Shown one piece after another: positions 39,139-48,812 of a stretch of DNA of 64,000 bases. The stretch is from Pseudomonas sp. Root562. GTDB taxonomy: Bacteria; Pseudomonadota; Gammaproteobacteria; Pseudomonadales; Pseudomonadaceae. Position numbers and translations under genes: made by a program. The notes under the pieces are model-generated. The model ran no database searches, was not told where the DNA came from, and worked only from the letters and a program-made list of their open reading frames with translations. The stretch spans positions 6,546 to 70,545 of the forward strand of contig NZ_LMGK01000008.1 in NCBI RefSeq assembly GCF_001427125.1, in the 5' to 3' direction. Positions within the stretch are counted from its first letter, which is position 1. Each line of letters begins with the position of its first letter.

Positions 39139-39870
39139 TTACTTCGCGCCCAGCGCCAGTTTGGCGACTTGTGGCGCAGGCTGGTAGCCCGGAATGACCT
39201 GACCATCGGCCAAAACGATGGCCGGTGTACCGTTCACGCCAATCGACTGACCGAGGGCGAACTGTTTGGCAACCGGGTTATCGCACTTGGCGGCCTTGAT
39301 TTCCTTGCCGTCGACCATTTTGTCCATGGCCGCTTTCTTGTCTTTGGAGCACCACACCGCCTGCAATTGCTCATCACCCGGCGAGCCCAGCCCCTGACGC
39401 GGGAACGCCACGTAACGCACTTCGATTCCGCGCTTGTTCAACTCCGGGATTTCGGCGTGCAGCTTGTGGCAGTAGGGGCAAGTGGTGTCGGTGAACACGG
39501 TGATGTGCGATTTGGTTTCGCCGATGGCCGGGTACACCACGGTTTCAGCGACCGGGATTTCATTGACCAGTTTGGAAATGCCCAGGCGTTCGGTCTTTTC
39601 GGTCAGGTTGACGGGCTTGCCGTCCTTGAGCTGGAACATGTAGCCCTGAACGACATATTGCCCGTCAGCACTGGCATACAGCACGCGGCTGCCCTTGAGT
39701 TTGACTTCATACAAACCCGGCAACGGACTGGCGGTGATGGTTTCTACCGGTACTTCGAGCTGGAGGTTTTCCAGACTTTTACGAATGGCTTTGTCGGCCG
39801 CGTCATCGGCGACGGCAAAGGTGCTGACCAACGCAATGGCTGCGGCGGCGAAAATCTGGGTCAGACGCAT
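39139..39870 (-). CDS. dsbC: Thiol:disulfide interchange protein DsbC
   Basis: A periplasmic disulfide isomerase of 243 residues: signal peptide (MRLTQIFAAAAIALVSTFAVA), an N-terminal dimerisation domain, and a thioredoxin fold with the active site CPYC in FTDTTCPYCHKLH, plus cis-Pro loop NGTPAIVLADG. AGGAG precedes the ATG. It lies upstream of hom on the same strand. Confidence 0.97.
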   Translation of the reverse strand: MRLTQIFAAAAIALVSTFAVADDAADKAIRKSLENLQLEVPVETITASPLPGLYEVKLKGSRVLYASADGQYVVQGYMFQLKDGKPVNLTEKTERLGISKLVNEIPVAETVVYPAIGETKSHITVFTDTTCPYCHKLHAEIPELNKRGIEVRYVAFPRQGLGSPGDEQLQAVWCSKDKKAAMDKMVDGKEIKAAKCDNPVAKQFALGQSIGVNGTPAIVLADGQVIPGYQPAPQVAKLALGAK

Positions 39871-40034
39871 GAGAACTCCTGAAGGCGGACAAATGTGACG
39901 ATCAGAACGCCCGTGCCGAAACACCGGGTCATAACCGCCCATCGTGCAAACCGACAAAGCCTACCACATAAGGCAACGGTGGCCGAATGCAGGTGACGCA
40001 GGACAGCCTACGATGCCTGTTTGGCAATATTTAT

Positions 40035-40167
40035 TGTGGCGAGGGGGTTTACCCCCGTTGGGTTGCGCAGCAACCCCACAATCTGCCACGAGGTTAAATT
40101 AGTTGCTCCGTGAGTACCGGTTTACGACTGCTGCGCAGCCGAACGGGGGTAAACCCCCTCGCCACAG
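40035..40167. repeat. REP pair, GGGGTTTACCCCC variant
   Basis: TGTGGCGAGGGGGTTTACCCCCGTTGG faces CGGGGGTAAACCCCCTCGCCACA across about 80 bp containing GTTGCGCAGCAAC. It is a variant of the array at 1-640 with a changed palindrome core. The 325-bp gap between xerD and dsbC otherwise shows no gene. Confidence 0.85.
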
Positions 40168-40195
40168 ATAAGCATTTCAGTTTCAGGAACGGTAT

Positions 40196-41092
40196 TTAGC
40201 CGCGCGGATGGTGCTTGGCGTGCAAATCCTGCAATCGCGCCCGGGCGACGTGGGTATAAATCTGCGTTGTCGACAAATCACTGTGCCCCAGCAACATCTG
40301 CACCACACGCAAATCCGCACCATGGTTGAGCAGATGCGTGGCGAAGGCATGACGCAGGGTGTGCGGCGACAGCGATTTGCCGATCCCGGCGACTTTGGCC
40401 TGATGCTTGATGCGGTGCCAGAACGTCTGACGGGTCATCTGCTCGCCGCGCTGGCTGGGAAACAACACATCGCTGGGACGCCCGCCAAGCAATTCGCCAC
40501 GGCCATCGCGCATGTAGCGCTCGACCCAGACAATCGCTTCCTCGCCCATCGGCACCAGCCGCTCCTTGCTGCCCTTGCCCATCACACGCAAGACCCCTTG
40601 GCGCAAATTGACCTGCTCCAGTGTCAGGCTGATCAGCTCCGTGACCCGCAGCCCGCAGGCGTAGAGCACTTCGAGCATGGCACGGTCACGCTGGCCGATG
40701 GCTTCGCTCAAATCAGGGGCCTTCAGCAGGGCTTCCACATCGGCTTCCGACAAGGATTTGGGCAACGGTCGCCCAAGTTGCGGCATGTCGATCCTTAATG
40801 TTGGATCGACCGCGATCAACTTTTCCCGCAGCAGATAGCGATAGAAGCCACGCACGCCAGAAAGAAACCTTGCCGTTGAACGGGGCTTGTAGTTTTGCTC
40901 CAGGCGCCAGGCCAGGTGGTCGAGGATCAACTCACGCCCGGCGTTGATCAGCTCCAGGCCCTTTTCCTGCAACCAGCCGTTGAACAGCGCGAGGTCACTG
41001 CGATAGGCATCGCGGGTGTTATCGGAAAGACCTTTCTCCAGCCAAAGGGCGTCGAGGAACTGGTCTATCAGGGGATGATCGATGGCGGGCAT
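40196..41092 (-). CDS. xerD: Site-specific tyrosine recombinase XerD
   Basis: Works with XerC at dif to resolve chromosome dimers. The 298-residue protein has the N-terminal SAM-like core-binding domain and the catalytic R-K-H-R-H-Y residues, seen in ACGLRVTEL, LRVMGKGSKERLVP, SPHTLRHAFATHLL, LLGHSDLSTTQIYTHV. It is the housekeeping recombinase by length and synteny with dsbC-hom, not a mobile-element integrase. Confidence 0.97.
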   Translation of the reverse strand: MPAIDHPLIDQFLDALWLEKGLSDNTRDAYRSDLALFNGWLQEKGLELINAGRELILDHLAWRLEQNYKPRSTARFLSGVRGFYRYLLREKLIAVDPTLRIDMPQLGRPLPKSLSEADVEALLKAPDLSEAIGQRDRAMLEVLYACGLRVTELISLTLEQVNLRQGVLRVMGKGSKERLVPMGEEAIVWVERYMRDGRGELLGGRPSDVLFPSQRGEQMTRQTFWHRIKHQAKVAGIGKSLSPHTLRHAFATHLLNHGADLRVVQMLLGHSDLSTTQIYTHVARARLQDLHAKHHPRG

Positions 41093-41144
41093 AAAGGCTC
41101 AGGCAAGACCGACAGTACGGTCAGGGAAGATAAATCGCAGGCAA

Positions 41145-41172
41145 CAAAAAAGCAGCCCGTAGGCTGCTTTTT
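41145..41172 (-). terminator. Terminator of the rpsP-rimM-trmD-rplS operon
   Basis: AAAAAAGCAGCC-cgta-GGCTGCTTTTTT, 20 bp beyond the rplS stop. Confidence 0.93.
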
Positions 41173-41191
41173 TCTGCATCGGAAGCTGGAC

Positions 41192-41542
41192 TTAAGCCAG
41201 TTTTTCCTTGATGCGAGCTGCTTTACCAGACAGGTCACGCAGGTAGTACAGCTTGGCTTTACGTACGTCACCGCGACGTTTAACGGCCATGCTGTCGATT
41301 TGCGGGCTGTAGGTCTGGAAAGTACGTTCTACGCCAACACCGTTGGAGATTTTACGAACGGTGAATGCACTGTTTACGCCGCGGTTACGCTTGGCGATAA
41401 CAACACCTTCGAACGCTTGCAGACGCGAACGGTCGCCTTCCTTCACTTTCACCTGAACGACAATGGTGTCGCCCGGGGCAAAGGTAGGGATCTCTTTGGT
41501 CATCTGCTCTGCTTCGAGTGCAAGGATGATTTTGTTAGTCAT
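41192..41542 (-). CDS. rplS: 50S ribosomal protein L19
   Basis: A 116-residue ribosomal protein at the 30S/50S interface. Typical blocks are [33 protein letters not shown] and [16 protein letters not shown]. Last gene of rpsP-rimM-trmD-rplS, the standard proteobacterial order, with AGGAG before the start. Confidence 0.98.
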
Positions 41543-41587
41543 GCTGTGCTCCTAAGGTAAATCGTCGGATCTACCATCGATACGTTG

Positions 41588-42340
41588 TTAACTATCGTCC
41601 CGCTCGCGGATGTATTCCTCGAGCAGCTTCTTCTCTTCTCCAGAAAGCGAGCGGCTTTCCAGAAGATCGGCGCGTCGTTCAAAGGTCCGACCAAGGGACT
41701 GCTGTAAACGCCAACGCCGGATGTGCGCGTGATTGCCACTTAGCAATACGTCGGGAACACGCTGATCCGCATACACCTCCGGTCGGGTGTAGTGCGGGCA
41801 ATCCAGCAAACCATCCGTAAAGGAATCTTCCTCGGCGGAGTCCGCATGCCCTAAAGCTCCAGGCAGCAGTCGTGTAACCGCATCGATCAGGACCATCGCC
41901 GGCAGCTCGCCGCCAGACAGTACATAGTCGCCAATCGACCACTCTTCATCGACATGAGCATCAATAAAACGCTCGTCAATGCCTTCATAGCGGCCGGCAA
42001 GCAGGATCAATGCATCCAGATTCGCCAACTCGCGTACCGCCGACTGAGTCAGTTGACGGCCTTGGGGCGACAGGTAAATCACCTTCGCGCCCTCCCCGGC
42101 GGCTGCCTTGGCCTGAACCAGAGCATCTTCCAGGGGCTTGATCTTCATCACCATGCCCGGACCACCGCCAAATGGGCGATCATCCACAGTGTGATGTCGA
42201 TCCGTCGTGTAGTCTCGCGGATTCCAACAGGTGAGCTGCAACAGCCCCTGTTTCACCGCCCGACTGGTGATGCCGTACTCGCTGATGGCGGAGAACATCT
42301 CGGGAAACAAACTGATCACTTCTACGCGCAAGTTAGCCAC
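41588..42340 (-). CDS. trmD: tRNA (guanine-N1)-methyltransferase
   Basis: Methylates G37 of tRNAs with SAM, preventing frameshifts. The 250-residue SPOUT enzyme shows [20 protein letters not shown], the knot motif [15 protein letters not shown], and [20 protein letters not shown] at 42340, 2 bp after the rimM stop, was chosen; upstream residues lie inside rimM. The ribosome binding site is weak, as expected for a coupled gene. Confidence 0.96.
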   Translation of the reverse strand: MANLRVEVISLFPEMFSAISEYGITSRAVKQGLLQLTCWNPRDYTTDRHHTVDDRPFGGGPGMVMKIKPLEDALVQAKAAAGEGAKVIYLSPQGRQLTQSAVRELANLDALILLAGRYEGIDERFIDAHVDEEWSIGDYVLSGGELPAMVLIDAVTRLLPGALGHADSAEEDSFTDGLLDCPHYTRPEVYADQRVPDVLLSGNHAHIRRWRLQQSLGRTFERRADLLESRSLSGEEKKLLEEYIRERDDS

Positions 42341-42342
42341 GC

Positions 42343-42879
42343 TTAGAAATCCGCGTCCCAATCCACCTTCATCTCGCCTGCTGCCAGGTCGACGGCCAAC
42401 ACGCATTGCTCGGTATAGGGCAACAGGCGTTCGCGATCATCCAGGCTGCCAGCGCAAGGCTTGACCACCATTACATCATTCGAGCCGGTCTCCAGCAGGT
42501 GATCGATCTTCCCGAACAGTTGCCCGAGGGTGTCGATGACCTTGAGACCTTCCAGCTGGTACCAGTAGTACTCGCCGTCGGTCAGTTCAGGGAACAGGTT
42601 GCGCGGCACGCAGATCTCATAACCGGCCAGAAGACGAGCTTCTTCACGATCATCCAGACCCTTGAGCTTTGCGACCAGGAACTTGTCGTTCCCGCGTCCG
42701 CTGACCAGCTCTACCTGCTTTACATTGCCGTCACGCTTGAGCGTCCAGGTTTTGTAATCCAGCAGGTTCTTGATCGGATCAGTAAAGGAATACACCTTCA
42801 CTTCGCCGCGAACGCCGTGAACAGAATAAATCTTGCCGATAACGATCAAATCATCAGCAACAGCTGGCGTCGCGTTCAT
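42343..42879 (-). CDS. rimM: Ribosome maturation factor RimM
   Basis: A 178-residue assembly factor for the 30S head: an N-terminal barrel ([22 protein letters not shown]) and a C-terminal PRC-barrel domain ([43 protein letters not shown]). It lies 5 bp downstream of rpsP. Confidence 0.97.
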   Translation of the reverse strand: MNATPAVADDLIVIGKIYSVHGVRGEVKVYSFTDPIKNLLDYKTWTLKRDGNVKQVELVSGRGNDKFLVAKLKGLDDREEARLLAGYEICVPRNLFPELTDGEYYWYQLEGLKVIDTLGQLFGKIDHLLETGSNDVMVVKPCAGSLDDRERLLPYTEQCVLAVDLAAGEMKVDWDADF

Positions 42880-42884
42880 ATTGC

Positions 42885-43136
42885 TCAGGCCGCAGCCTTG
42901 GCAGATTCCTTCAACAACTGAGCAACGCGCTCAGAAGGTTGTGCACCAACGCTCAGCCAGTAGGCTACGCGCTCTTGGTTCACGGACAGACGAACTTCTT
43001 GACCACGAGCAACAGGGTTGAAGAAACCAACCTGTTCCTTGTGCGAACCGTCGCGCGGGTTGCGGCTGTCGGTTACGGTCAAGTGGTAAAACGGGCGCTT
43101 TTTGGAGCCGCCAAGGGCAAGACGGATTGTTAGCAT
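42885..43136 (-). CDS. rpsP: 30S ribosomal protein S16
   Basis: An 83-residue ribosomal protein with the family start [19 protein letters not shown] and [21 protein letters not shown]. First gene of the rpsP-rimM-trmD-rplS operon. AGGAACG lies upstream of the ATG. Confidence 0.98.
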   Translation of the reverse strand: MLTIRLALGGSKKRPFYHLTVTDSRNPRDGSHKEQVGFFNPVARGQEVRLSVNQERVAYWLSVGAQPSERVAQLLKESAKAAA

Positions 43137-43302
43137 GTGAACATCGTTCCTGTAGTCGGTGCTGCAAATCTAAAGGCACAGCGGGCATGGGTGCCCGAAA
43201 GGCCGCATATTCTAAGGAATATCCGGACTTTTGCAAATGACTTTTTCCGGCGGCCTATCGGACGCCATGCAGATTTGCTATAGAGCCGTCGTTGAAAACG
43301 GC

Positions 43303-43432
43303 CGGTCAGCTCCCGCCAAGCGCGGGTTTGCTGTAGATCCCGCTTCCGTGCGGGTCTGCGCCGGTGCGATGACCGGCGCGGATTCTGGTGCCCTGTTACG
43401 CCAATATTGAGCAGTATTGGCGTGACAGGGCA

Positions 43433-43433
<1 letters not shown>
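43303..43433 (-). terminator. Large hairpins between ffh and rpsP
   Basis: A 19-bp stem GTGCCCTGTTACGCCAATA with TATTGGCGTGACAGGGCAC (43388-43433, one G-T pair) begins at the ffh stop. Next to it, GCCGGTC (43303) pairs with GACCGGC (43371) around CCCGC...GCGGG hairpins. No long U-tract follows. The array could end ffh or act as a leader of the ribosomal operon. Confidence 0.55.
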
Positions 43434-44809
<1,376 letters not shown>

Positions 44810-45019
44810 TGCGCGATCCTTTCAGGCCCTGTGTAGACCGGGATAATGGCGGCCCGGACCGGACTAAAACTGTGCTCGGCGAGCCTGCGGCGTGGGCAGG
44901 TCGCGGATTATAGCGAAGACTGCGGTCGGCGGACACCTCGCCGTCAGCTTGTCTGGTCTTTCGTGCCGCGTGGGTTCTATGCCAAACTCAGCGCCTTTCG
45001 GGCTTGCCTAACAGGACTT

Positions 45020-45832
45020 ATGCTCCCCTTGTCACCCAGTTTGCTTACCACCCTCGCCGCCGCCTGTTTATATGCCGCTGCGACTATCTATCAGGGCACC
45101 CGCCTGGCCAACTGCGCCAAGGCCAACAAGCGCCTGCTGGTCACGCTCGGCGTACTCGCGGTGCTGGCCCATGGCGCCAGCCTGGTGACCCACCTGCTGA
45201 CGCCGATCGGCCTGGGCCTGGATTTCTTCAGTGCCGCCAGCCTGATTGCCGCCGCAGTCATCGCCCTGACTTTGCTGGCCTGCTCGCGAATCCCCGTGGA
45301 GAACCTGCTGGTCTTACTGTTTCCCCTCGGCGCGCTGACCGTGCTCCTGGCGCAGTTCGCTCCCGCCGGCACGGTACAGATCATCGACGAAGAACCGGGC
45401 ATCCTTGCCCATATCCTGCTGTCGATCCTCGCCTACGGCATGTTCACCATCGCGGTATTCCAGTCGCTGTTGCTGCTGGTCCAGGACCATCAGCTCAAGC
45501 ACAAGCATCCGTCCGGGCTGATCAAGAACTTCCCGCCGCTGCAGACCATGGAAAGCCTGCTGTTCGGCTTCCTCTGGGCCGGCTGGACTCTGCTGTCGAT
45601 GTCGTTGATTTCCGGATGGCTGTTCGTCGACAACCTGTTCGCCCAACACCTGGTGCACAAGACCTTGCTGGCCTGCCTGGCCTGGATCGTCTTCAGCGTG
45701 CTGCTCTGGGGGCGCAATCGCCTCGGCTGGCGCGGACACAAGGCCATTCGCTGGACCCTTGCCGGATTCTGCCTGTTGATGCTGGCGTATTTCGGCAGCA
45801 AGCTGGTCCGTGAATACATCCTGCATATCTAA
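45020..45832 (+). CDS. ypjD: Cytochrome c assembly-like membrane protein (YpjD/CcsA type)
   Basis: A 270-residue protein with about eight membrane helices and the tryptophan-rich WAGWTLLSMSLISGW segment of haem-handling CcsA/CcmC proteins. In gamma-proteobacteria this gene stands next to ffh and is called YpjD; its role is not settled. The ATG at 45020 is preceded by AGGA. A CorC-type gene follows after 12 bp. Confidence 0.88.
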   Translation: MLPLSPSLLTTLAAACLYAAATIYQGTRLANCAKANKRLLVTLGVLAVLAHGASLVTHLLTPIGLGLDFFSAASLIAAAVIALTLLACSRIPVENLLVLLFPLGALTVLLAQFAPAGTVQIIDEEPGILAHILLSILAYGMFTIAVFQSLLLLVQDHQLKHKHPSGLIKNFPPLQTMESLLFGFLWAGWTLLSMSLISGWLFVDNLFAQHLVHKTLLACLAWIVFSVLLWGRNRLGWRGHKAIRWTLAGFCLLMLAYFGSKLVREYILHI

Positions 45833-45844
45833 CGGGCGGCATTA

Positions 45845-47089
45845 ATGGACGACTTGCCCTTAGGGCCAATGCTCGCTGTAGTGGCCCTGCTGGTTTTATG
45901 GTCGGGACTGTTTTCCGCCATTGAAGCCGCACATCAATATCTGCTGGCCAAACGCATCGCTTCGCGCTCGAGCGACAAGCCACCGGCCAGGCTGAGCTTC
46001 CCGCTCGTCAGCCTGATCTTCTGCAATACCCTGTGTCGCGCGCTGGTCGTGGTCATTTGCACCTTGCTGGCGATTTTCACCTGGGCGCAGAACGGTCCAT
46101 GGATCGCGTGCCTCGGTGCGGGCGCCATTCTGCTGGTGCTTGCCGACTATTTGCCCCGTGCCCTTGCCGCCCGCCATCCGGATGCCATCCTCGCCTTTGG
46201 CAACAGCTTGCTGCGCGTCCCGCTGAAAATGGTTTACCCCGCTGCCTGGCTGCTTGATGCCATCGCCAAACTGTTGATTCGTCCACTGGCCCGCAAGGTC
46301 AAGGTCGTGCAACAGAGCGAAGACGAGGCACCACACGCGCAACACGATGACCGCGAACCCGCCGTCCACCGGCCACATCCGCTGCCCGGCATCCATGCGC
46401 TGGACAACATCACGGTCAACGACATTCTGGTGCCGCGCAGCGAAGTCGACGGGATCAACCTCGATGACCCGATCGAAGAAATCATCGAACAACTGCGCAA
46501 CAACACCCGCACGCGCCTGCCGGTGTTTCACAGCGACATCAATCAGGTTGAAGCCGTGCTCAACACTCGGCAAATCGGCCATCTGCTGGCCGACAACAGC
46601 CTGACACTGGACGCGCTGATGGCGGCCAGTCGCGAACCGTACTTCGTACCGGAAAGCACTCCGCTGCAACTGCAACTGCTGAATTTCCACAAGCAGCAGC
46701 GTCGGCTTGGCATGGTCGTCGACGAGTACGGCGAGGTGCTTGGCATCGTGACCCTGGAAGACATTCTCGAAGAAATCGTCGGCGAGTTCGAAAGCCAGCA
46801 AAGCCTGGACAACCCGCACATTCACCCCCAGGCCGACGGCCGCCTGGTGATCGATGGCGCCGCATCGATACGCGACCTCAACAAGAGCCTCGGCTGGCAC
46901 CTGCCATGCGATGGCCCGAAAACCCTTAACGGGCTGGTGACCGAGGCGCTGGAAACCATTCCCGAGAGCGCGGTATGCCTGAAAATCGGTCGTTATCGCC
47001 TGGAAATCCTCGAGACCGAAGACAACCGCGTCACTCGGGTATTGATCTGGCATACCGGCCCGGCGCCCGTCGCGGCCACGGCAGGCTGA
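45845..47089 (+). CDS. HlyC/CorC-family (CNNM) transporter
   Basis: A 414-residue membrane protein: an N-terminal CNNM (DUF21) domain with three to four helices, a His/Asp-rich linker (HAQHDDREPAVHRPHPLPG), two CBS domains (TVNDILVPRSEVDGI; LGMVVDEYGEVLGIVTLEDI) and a C-terminal CorC domain. Related proteins affect magnesium or cobalt efflux. The metal is not shown by the sequence; the His-rich linker is notable. Probably co-transcribed with ypjD. Confidence 0.9.
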   Translation: MDDLPLGPMLAVVALLVLWSGLFSAIEAAHQYLLAKRIASRSSDKPPARLSFPLVSLIFCNTLCRALVVVICTLLAIFTWAQNGPWIACLGAGAILLVLADYLPRALAARHPDAILAFGNSLLRVPLKMVYPAAWLLDAIAKLLIRPLARKVKVVQQSEDEAPHAQHDDREPAVHRPHPLPGIHALDNITVNDILVPRSEVDGINLDDPIEEIIEQLRNNTRTRLPVFHSDINQVEAVLNTRQIGHLLADNSLTLDALMAASREPYFVPESTPLQLQLLNFHKQQRRLGMVVDEYGEVLGIVTLEDILEEIVGEFESQQSLDNPHIHPQADGRLVIDGAASIRDLNKSLGWHLPCDGPKTLNGLVTEALETIPESAVCLKIGRYRLEILETEDNRVTRVLIWHTGPAPVAATAG

Positions 47090-47257
47090 GCATTCTTGCC
47101 CCCTTGTTGAATCGTTAGCCACCTTCCTATAATCGAGGCGCTTACCCAAGCCCCCCGCTACGCTGTGCTACCCGCACTCTGCTGCAAACCCACATCCCTG
47201 GGTGTTCAACCATAATAATTCGCTCCACTGGGGCACATGACTGTCAGGGATAACCGC

Positions 47258-48571
47258 ATGACGACCAGCACAACCTACGACCACGCGCCTGCGCAACCGA
47301 CGAACTCCGCCACCCGCGTGGCCACCGCGAGCTTCATCGGCACCGCCATCGAGTTCTACGACTTCTACGTTTATGCCACTGCTGCCGCACTGGTGATCGG
47401 CCCGGTATTCTTTCCGCAGACGTCCGGGACGGCGCAGATGCTCTCGGCTTTCCTGACGTTCGGCATCGCGTTTCTGGCACGACCGCTGGGCTCGGCACTG
47501 TTTGGCCACTTCGGCGACCGCATCGGACGCAAATCCACCCTGGTGGCCTCGCTGTTGCTGATGGGCGTATGTACCACGCTGATCGGCGTGCTACCCGGCT
47601 ATGACAGCATCGGCGCCTGGGCGCCGATCCTGCTTTGCGTGCTGCGTTTCGGCCAGGGCCTGGGGTTGGGCGGGGAATGGGGCGGCGCGGCGCTGCTGGC
47701 CACGGAGAACGCCCCCAAGGGCAAACGCGCCTGGTTCGGCATGTTTCCGCAGCTCGGCCCTTCCATTGGCTTTCTTGCGGCCAACGGCCTGTTTCTCACC
47801 CTGGCCATGGTGCTGGACGATGAACAGTTCCGCTCCTGGGGCTGGCGGATTCCGTTCCTGCTCAGTGCCGCGCTGGTGATGGTGGGCCTGTACGTGCGCC
47901 TCAAGCTTCATGAAACGCCGGTCTTTGCCAACGCCGTGGCCCGCCAGGAACGGGTAAAAATCCCGCTGGTCGAGCTGTTCAGCCAATACTGGGTGCCTGT
48001 CTTGCTGGGTGCCGGTGCGATGGTGGTGTGTTACGCACTGTTTTATATCTCGACGGTGTTTTCCTTGAGTTATGGCGTCGCGACGCTGGGCTACAGCCGT
48101 GAAACCTTCCTCGGCTTGCTGTGCTTCGCCGTGTTATTCATGGCGGCGGCTACTCCACTGTCCGCCTGGGCCAGCGACCGCTACGGACGTAAACCGGTGC
48201 TGATCATCGGCGGCGTGCTGGCAATTTTGTCGGGCTTTTTGATGGAACCGCTGCTGACCCAAGGCTCGACCTGGGGCGTGGCACTCTTCCTGTGCATTGA
48301 GCTGTTCCTGATGGGCGTGACGTTTGCGCCGATGGGTGCACTGCTGCCGGAGCTGTTTCCAACTCACGTGCGTTATACCGGCGCCTCTGCCGCCTACAAC
48401 CTGGGCGGTATTGTCGGTGCCTCGGCGGCGCCGTTCTTTGCGCAGAAACTGGTAGCTATGGGTGGCTTGAGCTATGTCGGCGGTTATGTGTCCGGCGCAG
48501 CGGTGCTGAGCTTGATCGCCGTACTGTGCCTGAAGGAAACACGGCATAACGATTTGAATCGGGTCGCCTGA
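47258..48571 (+). CDS. MHS-type major facilitator transporter
   Basis: A 437-residue, twelve-helix transporter of the metabolite:H+ symporter family, which carries small carboxylates and betaines. Family motifs: GTAIEFYDFYVYATAAAL, the loop GHFGDRIGRKSTL, RFGQGLGLGGEWGGAALL and SDRYGRKPVLI. ATG at 47258 was chosen over 47237 because AGGGA is correctly spaced. Substrate unknown. Confidence 0.92.
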   Translation: MTTSTTYDHAPAQPTNSATRVATASFIGTAIEFYDFYVYATAAALVIGPVFFPQTSGTAQMLSAFLTFGIAFLARPLGSALFGHFGDRIGRKSTLVASLLLMGVCTTLIGVLPGYDSIGAWAPILLCVLRFGQGLGLGGEWGGAALLATENAPKGKRAWFGMFPQLGPSIGFLAANGLFLTLAMVLDDEQFRSWGWRIPFLLSAALVMVGLYVRLKLHETPVFANAVARQERVKIPLVELFSQYWVPVLLGAGAMVVCYALFYISTVFSLSYGVATLGYSRETFLGLLCFAVLFMAAATPLSAWASDRYGRKPVLIIGGVLAILSGFLMEPLLTQGSTWGVALFLCIELFLMGVTFAPMGALLPELFPTHVRYTGASAAYNLGGIVGASAAPFFAQKLVAMGGLSYVGGYVSGAAVLSLIAVLCLKETRHNDLNRVA

Positions 48572-48580
48572 CGGATTGCT

Positions 48581-48674
48581 TTCGCGGGCAAGCCTCGCTC
48601 CTACAAGGTCAGTGTCGATCATGGAATAACGGCACGACCTATAACCCTATAGGAGCGAGGCTTTCCCGCGAGGG
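48581..48674. repeat. REP pair upstream of valS
   Basis: TTCGCGGGCAAGCCTCGCTCCTA faces TAGGAGCGAGGCTTTCCCGCGA. Downstream of it, TATACT at 48764 is a likely -10 for valS. Confidence 0.85.
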
Positions 48675-48812
48675 CGTCTTTACTGACAATACACTTGCGT
48701 GAAAACCACAGTTTTTCCCCCGCCCATTGTCACCTCGCTCTACGCGCATCAGCTTATCCCCGCTATACTTCCCGGCTTTTCCTGAATAAATGCCAATAGG
48801 GTCCCGCCGCGC

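Noticed and set aside
40196..41092. Integrase of a mobile element
   Set aside because: Length, motifs and position next to dsbC and hom identify the core recombinase XerD; no attachment-site repeats or phage genes are nearby.
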